From positions 1 through 14,896 of the forward strand of contig DASUFH010000270.1 in the NCBI GenBank assembly GCA_036274645.1: a DNA stretch of 14,896 nucleotides. The letters run 5' to 3'. How positions within the stretch are numbered: position 1 is the stretch's first letter; each line of letters opens with the position of its first letter. Below, piece by piece: positions 6,938-12,663 of the stretch. The notes beneath the pieces are model-generated. The model was not told where the DNA came from and ran no database searches. It saw only the letters and a program-made list of their open reading frames with translations. The stretch comes from DASUFH01 sp036274645 (GTDB taxonomy: Bacteria > Acidobacteriota > Terriglobia > 20CM-2-55-15). The position numbers and the translations under genes are program-made.

Positions 6938-7681
6938 ATGTGGCGTTACATGGCCGAGAGCGGAGCTTCCGAACCGCTCTCCATTGATGAGTTGCGACGG
7001 CTGGCCATGGAGGGAGTCGTTCGTCCCGAAACGATCGTAACGCGTGAAGGCGCGTCCGGATGGCGATCCTTTGCCGATGTGGAAGCCGGGACGGATACAC
7101 CCTGCTCCCAATGCGGCCAGTTGTTCCACCCGGATGATCTGGCGCAGTTCCGCCGGATATCGGTCTGCGCGACGTGCAAACCGGAATTCCTGCAGAAGCT
7201 GCGCGAAGGCGTCCCGGTTCTTCAGCCAGGCGGAGCCGTGCTGGCCGGCCGCTGGCGCAGGTTGTGGGGCAGCTGCGTCGATGCAATCGTCGCGCTGGTG
7301 ATCAACGTGCCTCTGCAGTGGTACAGCGGCGCGTTTGAGCGGAATTCGGCGCCCGGGGCAATTTTCCAGTTCCGCATAGAGAACGCGCTCTGGGCCGTCT
7401 TTGGTTTGTCTGTGTTTCTCGCGCTGAACTGGCGTCTCCTGGCTCAGGGACAGACCATCGGCAAACGCTTGCTCGGCATGAAAATCGTTCGCAAAAACGG
7501 CGCCGACGCCGACCGGACGCGCATCATTCTGTATCGTGTGCTTCCAGTCCAGGCGGCGGTCCTCATTCCTATAGTTGGAATGCTTGTGGGCTATCTGGAT
7601 GTGTTTTTCATTTTCCGCTCCAGCCGCTACACGCTGCATGACGACATCGCCGATACCAAGGTCATTGACGTGAGGGAGTAG
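6938..7681 (+). CDS. GYF_2 / zinc-ribbon / RDD family membrane protein
   Basis: 247 aa in three parts. Residues 1-48 resemble the GYF_2 (DUF4339) module: aromatic start WRYM, PLSIDELRRLAMEGVVRPETIV and the closing GWRSF. Residues 56-80 form a zinc ribbon with C56/C59 and C77/C80. Residues about 98-245 are an RDD-family membrane domain. RRLWGSCVDAIVAL (107-120) carries the first Arg and Asp, and GQTIGKRLLGMKIVR (171-185) and YTLHDDIADTKVI (231-243) are the other signatures, with hydrophobic segments near 112-127, 146-167 and 205-227. RDD proteins include some implicated in ion transport, and GYF_2 is thought to mediate protein contacts, so a membrane protein with a cytosolic sensing or adaptor head is reasonable. 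The substrate is unknown. The next gene starts 55 nt downstream. Confidence 0.85.
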   Translation: MWRYMAESGASEPLSIDELRRLAMEGVVRPETIVTREGASGWRSFADVEAGTDTPCSQCGQLFHPDDLAQFRRISVCATCKPEFLQKLREGVPVLQPGGAVLAGRWRRLWGSCVDAIVALVINVPLQWYSGAFERNSAPGAIFQFRIENALWAVFGLSVFLALNWRLLAQGQTIGKRLLGMKIVRKNGADADRTRIILYRVLPVQAAVLIPIVGMLVGYLDVFFIFRSSRYTLHDDIADTKVIDVRE

Positions 7682-7722
7682 TCCCACCCTCCTCAGGAAC
7701 GTCACGCGGGACGCCATAGCGG

Positions 7723-7728
7723 TATCAT
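7723..7728 (+). promoter_or_regulatory. -10 box upstream of the DUF2585 gene (candidate leaderless promoter)
   Basis: TATCAT ends 8 nt before the ATG at 7737, with CCCGAAAC between them and no Shine-Dalgarno. There is no TG extension. If active, the DUF2585 gene is transcribed separately from the RDD gene. Confidence 0.4.
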
Positions 7729-7736
7729 CCCGAAAC

Positions 7737-8294
7737 ATGAAACGACTGGCGCCCGGACTGACACTTGGCGCGGTGCTGTTAATCACTGCGCTCGAATTGC
7801 GGCGCCAGGGACGCCTGTGGGTGTGCGCCTGCGGTCATGTGCAACTCTGGTCGGGCAACATCTTCAGCGTTGAGAATTCCCAGCAGCTGTTCGATCCCTA
7901 CACATTCACGCATCTCGAGCACGGTCTCGTATTGTTCGGCCTGCTGGCGCTTGTTCTGTCACGAGTGAATCCGCCCTGGAGATTTGTCATCGCCTTATCG
8001 GCCGAGTGCTTCTGGGAAATCATCGAGAACTCCGCGACGGTGATCGATCGCTACCGAACCGAAACCATTTCCCTCGGATATACCGGAGACACGGTTCTCA
8101 ACTCGTTTGGCGACATCCTGGCGTGCGCCACCGGCGTAGCGCTCGCGCCGGTATTGGGGTTGAAGCGCGCGCTGATCGTCGTCATGGTCATGGAACTGGC
8201 GCTGATCGTATGGATACGGGACAGCCTGCTGTTGAACGTGGTGATGCTGGTTCTCCCCGTTCCATGGATCCGGGCCTGGCAGGCGGGAAACTGA
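7737..8294 (+). CDS. DUF2585 (UPF0314-like) membrane protein
   Basis: 185 aa with several hydrophobic segments (about 7-20, 63-78, 84-94 and 130-180). I match it to DUF2585/UPF0314 by the block CACGHVQLWSGNIFSVENSQ (30-49), then YTFTHLEHGLVLF (55-67), and ECFWEIIENSATVIDRYR with TISLGYTGDTVLNSFGDI (89-127). The many conserved polar residues inside membrane-proximal stretches (His, Glu, Asn, Arg, Asp) suggest an enzyme or transporter active site, but no function is established to my knowledge. The family is best known from Alphaproteobacteria, so its presence here might reflect transfer. It converges on the VgrG-like gene. Confidence 0.85.
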   Translation: MKRLAPGLTLGAVLLITALELRRQGRLWVCACGHVQLWSGNIFSVENSQQLFDPYTFTHLEHGLVLFGLLALVLSRVNPPWRFVIALSAECFWEIIENSATVIDRYRTETISLGYTGDTVLNSFGDILACATGVALAPVLGLKRALIVVMVMELALIVWIRDSLLLNVVMLVLPVPWIRAWQAGN

Positions 8295-8311
8295 GCGGCC
8301 CCAGGGACCGC
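8295..8311. terminator. possible bidirectional hairpin between convergent genes
   Basis: The 24-nt gap between the DUF2585 stop (8294) and the VgrG-like stop (8319) begins with GCGGCCCCAGGGACCGC, an imperfect palindrome (GCGG..CC / GG..CCGC with one mismatch). There is no T-run on either side, so intrinsic termination is uncertain; its position between convergent stops is the main argument. Confidence 0.35.
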
Positions 8312-8318
8312 TCCAGTT

Positions 8319-9539
8319 CTAGTTCTGAGTCGCCCGGCAGAGACGCGTTTCCGGCGGGGTGTCCTCTGAATTCCAGAGGGAACCGACGATCACGGGACGG
8401 TTGAGGTCGCCACCCAGGAACGCCACAAGCACTTCGTCGCCAACCTCCGGGAGGATGAAGACAGCCCGGTCCAAACGGACCAGGCGCAGCATGGTGTGCC
8501 AGCCCTGCCTGGAGCCGGGCGCGAAACGGTGGGTCGCGCCGATGACGAAGTAATCTCCGTTGAACCGGTTGTTGACCTGATCAATGGACACCGTTGCTCC
8601 GGCCACAAGGGCCGCGTCGCCCTCCGCGTCCGCTTCGGCGGCGAGGTCCGGCGCTGTCAGCGCTGAAAGCGCGCCGTTGGCCGCGCCGTATGCCGCTTCG
8701 GTGGTCGGCAGTTGCGGCACGAACCCGAGATCGACTGAAGGGCCGGGAGGGACCAGGATGGACGCGGCGACCGCCGAGAGCGGGATCATGGGGCGCGTTG
8801 CCTCAGCAACGATCTCTTCTTTCTTTTCCGGATCCCAGCCGCGCACCGTAACCTTCTTGACGACCTGAGCCGACGCCGTCCGGGAATGGAATATGCGGAT
8901 CTGCGCGTCCGCGTCCGACGTGCAGGCGAGCAGAACGGGGCTGGAGGCCGGACGCCGCCGGAAGAAAAGCGTCCTGTCGTCCACGAAAACTTCATATCCG
9001 ATCCTGGCGGCCCGGGCGCGCAGGAACTCCAGATCGGTCTGGTTGTGCTGGTAAACGGTTTGCCGTGACGCCATCGCCTCCGGACCGGCCGGCGCAAAAT
9101 CGAGCCCGGCAGCCTGCGCAATCGCAGATGCGATGTCCGAATCGGTCTGATCCTCATAGACCCGGGTGTTGGTAGAGCGGGCCAGACGGTGCAGCCGGTT
9201 GAACGCCCGGACGATCACGCGCGATTCACCACCGGCCTCAAACACCGGCTCGATGGCCACAATCTCTCCCTTGAAAACGGTCGTGTTCGCCCTGTCCGTC
9301 GCCGCGACACCCAGACTGTCGCCCACTGACGGCGCGAACGCGCGAGGACTCTCGATTTCGATCGTGGCTCGGTCCACTTCCAGCCGAGCGCTGTCGACCA
9401 CAACTGAACGCACACGATCCGCCGGCAACTCGACGCCGGCAATGGTCACGCGCAGACGTTCATTCTGCGCATAGACCGGGGCCGCCAGCGTCAGCACGAA
9501 AATAGACAGAGAGGTAGCCCGGAGAATTGGATTATTCAT
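8319..9539 (-). CDS. secreted VgrG / phage late-control D (gp27-gp5)-like protein, OB domain shortened
   Basis: 406 aa. Residues 1-24 look like a Sec signal peptide (Asn/Arg start, hydrophobic SLSIFVLTLAAPVYA, cut after AYAQ-like VYAQ). Residues 28-350 resemble the gp27-like barrel part of VgrG/gpD spikes: VFKGEIVAIEP, VIVRAFNRLHRLARSTNTRVYEDQ in pieces (108-131), SDIASAIAQAAGL, VYQHNQTDLEFLRARAARIGYEVFV (162-186) and FNGDYFVIGATHRF (326-339). Residues 363-390 (LPEVGDEVLVAFLGGD...PVIVGSLWN) match the end of the gp5/VgrG OB-fold. The segment that normally joins these, with the DP..GRVkV-type strands, is absent, so the OB domain is incomplete. No sheath, tube, baseplate or effector genes are nearby. 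Spike proteins of contractile systems are normally cytosolic, so the signal peptide is odd. The ATG at 9539 begins the signal peptide. Confidence 0.8.
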   Translation of the reverse strand: MNNPILRATSLSIFVLTLAAPVYAQNERLRVTIAGVELPADRVRSVVVDSARLEVDRATIEIESPRAFAPSVGDSLGVAATDRANTTVFKGEIVAIEPVFEAGGESRVIVRAFNRLHRLARSTNTRVYEDQTDSDIASAIAQAAGLDFAPAGPEAMASRQTVYQHNQTDLEFLRARAARIGYEVFVDDRTLFFRRRPASSPVLLACTSDADAQIRIFHSRTASAQVVKKVTVRGWDPEKKEEIVAEATRPMIPLSAVAASILVPPGPSVDLGFVPQLPTTEAAYGAANGALSALTAPDLAAEADAEGDAALVAGATVSIDQVNNRFNGDYFVIGATHRFAPGSRQGWHTMLRLVRLDRAVFILPEVGDEVLVAFLGGDLNRPVIVGSLWNSEDTPPETRLCRATQN

Positions 9540-9545
9540 TGCGGC

Positions 9546-9551
9546 ATCCTA
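9546..9551 (-). promoter_or_regulatory. -10 box for the VgrG-like gene (candidate leaderless promoter)
   Basis: The minus strand reads TAGGAT, ending 6 nt before the ATG at 9539. The same bases contain AGGA, so they could instead be a weak ribosome-binding site at a plausible distance. The two readings cannot be separated from sequence. Confidence 0.3.
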
Positions 9552-9606
9552 CGCCCGTAAAAGCAGCGATGTCTATGGAACCAATGGGTCAGCGAGAACG
9601 TTTGGG

Positions 9607-9732
9607 GTCCCCGTCTGCTTCTAGGGGCGGCCGATGACCGCCCGGTGTTTCGGAGTGAATTCTTGTGAGACCAGGGGTTCCACTCCGGAACGTCATGCGG
9701 TCATAGACCGCCCCTAGAAGCAGACGGGGGAC
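9607..9732. repeat. inverted pair of REP/MITE-like palindromes, copy B
   Basis: Left arm 9607-9641 and right arm 9697-9732 are inverted copies of one 35/36-nt unit: a GTCCCCGTCTGCTTCTAG flank followed by the GGGCGGTC...GACCGC core, differing by one inserted C and two substitutions. The middle also pairs (CGGAGTGAA near 9650 with TTCCACTCCG near 9678), making the whole 126 nt nearly one palindrome. It sits in the 279-nt gap between the divergent VgrG-like and oxidoreductase genes. A 16-nt word at 9579-9594 links this copy to copy C. Confidence 0.9.
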
Positions 9733-9761
9733 TCAACACGCCAATAGACCGTCCACGATTC

Positions 9762-9791
9762 TTGCGGCGGGGGCTCCCGGCGCGTTAAAGT
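9762..9791 (+). promoter_or_regulatory. candidate sigma-70-type promoter for the oxidoreductase operon
   Basis: TTGCGG (9762-9767) and TAAAGT (9786-9791) are spaced by 18 bp. The -10 hexamer is identical to the one before the GYF/RDD gene. Initiation about 7 nt downstream would give a short leader that includes the GGAGG ribosome site at 9808. The -35 matches only TTG of TTGACA. Confidence 0.35.
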
Positions 9792-9807
9792 GTCTGGTTT
9801 CCGCAAT

Positions 9808-9812
9808 GGAGG
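9808..9812 (+). promoter_or_regulatory. ribosome-binding site that fixes the GTG start at 9819
   Basis: GGAGG followed by a 6-nt spacer (TTTTCA) precedes GTG at 9819. The nearest in-frame ATG (9834) lies inside the protein's first beta strand, so the GTG is the better start. An ATG at 9806 opens only a six-codon frame that ends at 9826. Confidence 0.75.
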
Positions 9813-9818
9813 TTTTCA

Positions 9819-10844
9819 GTGATTAACGCCGCGATGGTAGGTCTCGGTTGGTGGGGCAAGACCCTGGTGGAGTCTGTTCAGGGAACGAGCGATGTAATGC
9901 GGTTCGCCGCATGCGCCACGCGTACGGCCTCACCCGAGGTCGAAGCGTTCGCCAGACAGCACAACATGACCGTCGCCAACGGCCTTGAAGCGGTCCTGGC
10001 GGATCCGAAGATCGATGCCGTGGTGCTGGCCACTCCCCATTCGCTGCACGCCGCTCAGGTCGCCGCCGCCGCGCGGGCGGGCAAACATGTGTTTTGCGAG
10101 AAGCCGTTTGCCCTGGCCAGGCAGGACGCCGAGAGCGCCGTGGACGCGGTTCGCAAGGCGGGCGTGACGCTGGGTCTCGGCTATAACCGCCGATTCCACC
10201 CGGAGATGACCAACCTGCGCGAGCGGATTCGTACCGGCGCCCTGGGAACCATCATGCATATGGAAGCCACCATGACGTTCCCGAATGCGTTGATGCTCAA
10301 GGCCGATCAGTGGCGCGCGAACCGTGAGGAAACGCCCTGTGGTGGCCTGACTCCGATGGGAGTGCATGCCATCGACGGCATGATCGATCTTTGCGGACCG
10401 ATTACCAGAGTGTTCTGCCAGAGCTTCCGCCAGGCGGTGGAAATCGACAGCGACGATACGACCTCCATCCTGTTTCGCATGAAAGGCGGAATGTCCGGGT
10501 ATCTGGGAACGATTACGGCGACAGGGCCCGGTTTCAGCTTCCAGGTGTTCGGCACCAAAGGCTGGGTGCGTCTGGAAGGCATGACGCACGTCGCCGGCGC
10601 GTCATCTGAAGAGCGGCGAACGCGCCTGTTCGGCTCCTGCAAGTTTCAGCCGGCCAAGGGCCCGGCGGAAACGTGGGAAGCCGCCCACCTCGACGTCACC
10701 CGCGCCGCGCTCGAATCGTTTGCCAAAGCGGCTTCGGGCGGCCCGGCGTATCCGATTCCCCTGGAAGAAATGATTCATGGAGCTTCGGTCACCGAAGCGG
10801 TTGTACGATCCGCGGCCTCCGGCAAAGTGGAAGAGGTCGCATAG
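9819..10844 (+). CDS. Gfo/Idh/MocA family NAD(P)-dependent oxidoreductase
   Basis: 341 aa. The N-terminal Rossmann fold has GLGWWG (8-13) for NAD(P), AVVLATPHSLHAAQ (67-80) and the family's catalytic motif CEKPFAL (93-99) with Lys95. The C-terminal alpha/beta domain has GYNRRFHPE (121-129), TGALGTIMHME (139-149) and GGLTPMGVHAIDGMIDL (175-191), in which His183 fills the usual active-site His position. Members oxidise or reduce sugars, inositols and related polyols; the substrate cannot be assigned. It is followed after 27 nt by a MetE-like methyltransferase with a good ribosome site (AAGGAG at 10857-10862), so the two are probably co-transcribed and may serve one catabolic route. Confidence 0.92.
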   Translation: MINAAMVGLGWWGKTLVESVQGTSDVMRFAACATRTASPEVEAFARQHNMTVANGLEAVLADPKIDAVVLATPHSLHAAQVAAAARAGKHVFCEKPFALARQDAESAVDAVRKAGVTLGLGYNRRFHPEMTNLRERIRTGALGTIMHMEATMTFPNALMLKADQWRANREETPCGGLTPMGVHAIDGMIDLCGPITRVFCQSFRQAVEIDSDDTTSILFRMKGGMSGYLGTITATGPGFSFQVFGTKGWVRLEGMTHVAGASSEERRTRLFGSCKFQPAKGPAETWEAAHLDVTRAALESFAKAASGGPAYPIPLEEMIHGASVTEAVVRSAASGKVEEVA

Positions 10845-10871
10845 CGCTCGTTTTTCAAGGAGACTAATTCG

Positions 10872-12047
10872 ATGTTGAAGGCAACTGCGGGCAAGATTCT
10901 GCCCACGACAATCACCGGTTCCCTGCCCCGTCCGAGCTGGTATACGGAAAACCTGGGTTCGCGTTCGTTCCTCGACGCCATGGTGTACACGCGCTACCGC
11001 GAGCAGTACACCGACGCGCTGTCGATTTACATGAAGGAGCAGGAACTGTCGGGCCTCGACATCGTCACGGACGGCGACTGCCGTTTCAACCAGGACATCG
11101 GTGGTCAGAGCTGGACGAGCTATCCGCCGAACCATATGTCGGGCTTTGAACGCTCCTCGCCGCAGCTGGCCCCGCTCGGCGGTGGCGGCATCGCGTTTCC
11201 GCGCGGCCACATCCTCCATGATTATCTGGAAGCGCGCGTCATGCCGAAGATCATCGGGCCCGTCGGCCCCGGCGAGCTGCAATACGCCGAGTTGTACAAG
11301 GCGGCGGCGCGCATGACGGACCGACCGGTCAAGTTCGGCACGGTGACGCCGGAGCTGGTCGCGTTCGCCGTTCAGGACAGCTACTACAAGGACATGCCTT
11401 CCCGCATCATGGCGCTCAGCGACGCGTTCAACCAGGAACTGCACCGCCTGGCCGACGCGGGCTGCCCCGTCATCCAGATGGAGGAGCCGCAGATTCACCT
11501 GCTCGCCGCGCGCGGCGCGGTGCAGGGCGCAATCACGCCGGAGTTCATGCTCGAAGTGTTCAACAACACCGTGCGCGGACTGCGCGCCAAGACGGAAGTC
11601 TGGTGCCATACCTGCTGGGGCAACCCGTCGCAGCAGCGGATGTTTGCAAAGGTGCAGACGTACAAGCCCGCCCTGGAACTCCTGAACAAGGTCGATGCGG
11701 ACGTGATCACGTTCGAAATGAAGAGTTCCGGCGCCATGGACCTGGAAGCCGTCGGCAAGCAGATCACCGAGAAGAAGGTCGGCATCGGCGTGATCGACCA
11801 TCACACCCTGCAGGTGGAATCTCCCGACGAAGTCGCCGAACTGACGCGTCTCGCGCTGAAACATATTCCGGCCGAACGTCTCGTCCTGTCGTCGGACTGC
11901 GGCATGGGCCGCGAAGGCATGAGCCGCCGGCATGCCCTGTATAAGATGGTCTCGCTTGTGCGCGGCGTGAACCTGGTTCGCAAGGAGATCGGCGTTCCGG
12001 AAGCGGAATGCATCATGGCCGATCCCAAACTGACCCTGCTGTCGTAA
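10872..12047 (+). CDS. MetE C-terminal-like (cobalamin-independent methionine synthase family) zinc methyltransferase
   Basis: 391 aa, corresponding to the catalytic barrel of MetE without its N-terminal half. TTITGSLPRPSW (12-23) opens the barrel like TTxIGSFPQT of MetE. IVTDGDCRFNQ (64-74) and IQMEEPQIHLL (201-211) are conserved barrel loops. The expected zinc ligands are His246 and Cys248 in WCHTCWGN (244-251), Glu282 in ITFEMKSSG (279-287) and Cys343 in LSSDCGMGRE (339-348). The family covers methionine synthases using methyltetrahydrofolate or methylcobalamin and also thiol:epoxyalkane CoM transferases, so zinc-activated thiol alkylation is likely while the donor and acceptor are unknown. 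AAGGAG lies 9 nt before the ATG. The partner oxidoreductase upstream argues against simple methionine synthesis. Confidence 0.88.
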   Translation: MLKATAGKILPTTITGSLPRPSWYTENLGSRSFLDAMVYTRYREQYTDALSIYMKEQELSGLDIVTDGDCRFNQDIGGQSWTSYPPNHMSGFERSSPQLAPLGGGGIAFPRGHILHDYLEARVMPKIIGPVGPGELQYAELYKAAARMTDRPVKFGTVTPELVAFAVQDSYYKDMPSRIMALSDAFNQELHRLADAGCPVIQMEEPQIHLLAARGAVQGAITPEFMLEVFNNTVRGLRAKTEVWCHTCWGNPSQQRMFAKVQTYKPALELLNKVDADVITFEMKSSGAMDLEAVGKQITEKKVGIGVIDHHTLQVESPDEVAELTRLALKHIPAERLVLSSDCGMGREGMSRRHALYKMVSLVRGVNLVRKEIGVPEAECIMADPKLTLLS

Positions 12048-12108
12048 TCACCTTCTGCTGGTAGGGCGGTCTATGACCGCCCACTACCACACCACAAATT
12101 CTTCCTGT

Positions 12109-12290
12109 CCCCCGTTGTCCGTTGTGCGTTGGCTGTTGTGCGATGTGTAATGGACCTGGTTCGCTGACCCACTGGTTCACTGACCCGCTGACTCACTGAC
12201 TCATTGACCAGTAAGCGAATGGGTCATTGGGCCGTTTAGCCAGGTCCAATACACATCGCACAACAGCCAGCGGACAACGGACAACGGGGG
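12109..12290. repeat. nested 51-nt inverted repeat
   Basis: Arms 12109-12159 and 12240-12290 are inverted copies matching at 48 of 51 positions, beginning CCCCCGTTGTCCGTTGT and ending TGGACCTGG. The sequence is unrelated to the surrounding GGGCGGTC palindrome. The 80-nt loop holds an 8-bp tandem array. A transcript would form one very stable hairpin of 182 nt. There are no open frames of note and no flanking direct repeat that I can recognise. Confidence 0.9.
12163..12210. repeat. 8-bp degenerate tandem repeat, six units
   Basis: Six consecutive octamers read GCTGACCC, ACTGGTTC, ACTGACCC, GCTGACTC, ACTGACTC and ATTGACCA, consensus ACTGACYC. The array lies in the loop of the 51-nt inverted repeat. 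Unit 2 is the most divergent. Confidence 0.8.
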
Positions 12291-12392
12291 GGCAAGCAGG
12301 GGCAATTGGGTGGGCGGTCATAGACCGCCCCTGCGTTCGGACGCTAAACAATAAATTCTCCTTCCCGCGTTATCATAGGCGCCTGAGGAACG

Positions 12393-12637
12393 ATGCGCGC
12401 TCTGATCACCCTACTCGTCCTGTCCGCTGCAGCCACCCCGGAGCGCGTCACGTTTGAACAACGTTCCGAACCCTGCCTGCCCGGACGACAATGCGCACAA
12501 ACTTTATTGTGTTTTTCACGTGGACGCCGGAGGGATTTGGAAAAATAGACTCCGTAAGATTGGAAGACGGACGGATCATCATTGAAGACGGCGGGCAGCG
12601 ACGGATTGCGCTCGCCGCATCGCGCAGTGGTCACTAA
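12393..12637 (+). pseudogene. small secreted protein gene, apparently frameshifted
   Basis: The ATG at 12393, preceded by GAGGA, opens a 51-codon frame that begins with a signal peptide (MRALITLLVLSAAATPERV) and continues with SEPCLPGRQCAQ before running into Arg-rich sequence and a TAG at 12546. From about 12490 the next frame takes over with FIVFFTWTPEGFGKIDSV and LEDGRIIIEDGGQRRIALAA, ending at the TAA 12635-12637. A single added base near 12500 would join them into one protein of about 82 aa: a signal peptide, a two-Cys motif (C28..C34 region) and a beta-rich end. I do not recognise the family. A TATCAT hexamer at 12371-12376 could be its -10. Alternatives are a real 48-aa protein from the ATG at 12491 or a sequencing error. 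Confidence 0.45.
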
Positions 12638-12663
12638 CATCGAGGAGCCGGAACGCAGGTGAC

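Larger units (their letters stand above)
12064..12330. repeat. inverted pair of REP/MITE-like palindromes, copy C, enclosing a second element
   Basis: The 19-nt core GGGCGGTCTATGACCGCCC at 12064-12082 recurs perfectly inverted at 12312-12330. The left copy begins 17 nt after the MetE-like stop and its hairpin is lengthened by GGTAG/CTACC, so it may also act as a terminator. Unlike copies A, B and D, the pair is about 270 nt across and encloses another inverted repeat (12109-12290). Together with the small gene at 12393 it accounts for most of the 616-nt gap before pfk. Confidence 0.9.

Noticed and set aside
8319..9539. T6SS or extracellular contractile injection locus
   Set aside because: Only one spike-like gene is present; no sheath, tube, baseplate, ATPase or effector gene appears on either side.
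9806..9826. Six-codon leader frame (ATG at 9806) overlapping the oxidoreductase GTG
   Set aside because: It consists of the ribosome site itself and has no attenuator-like codon run or hairpins; probably chance.
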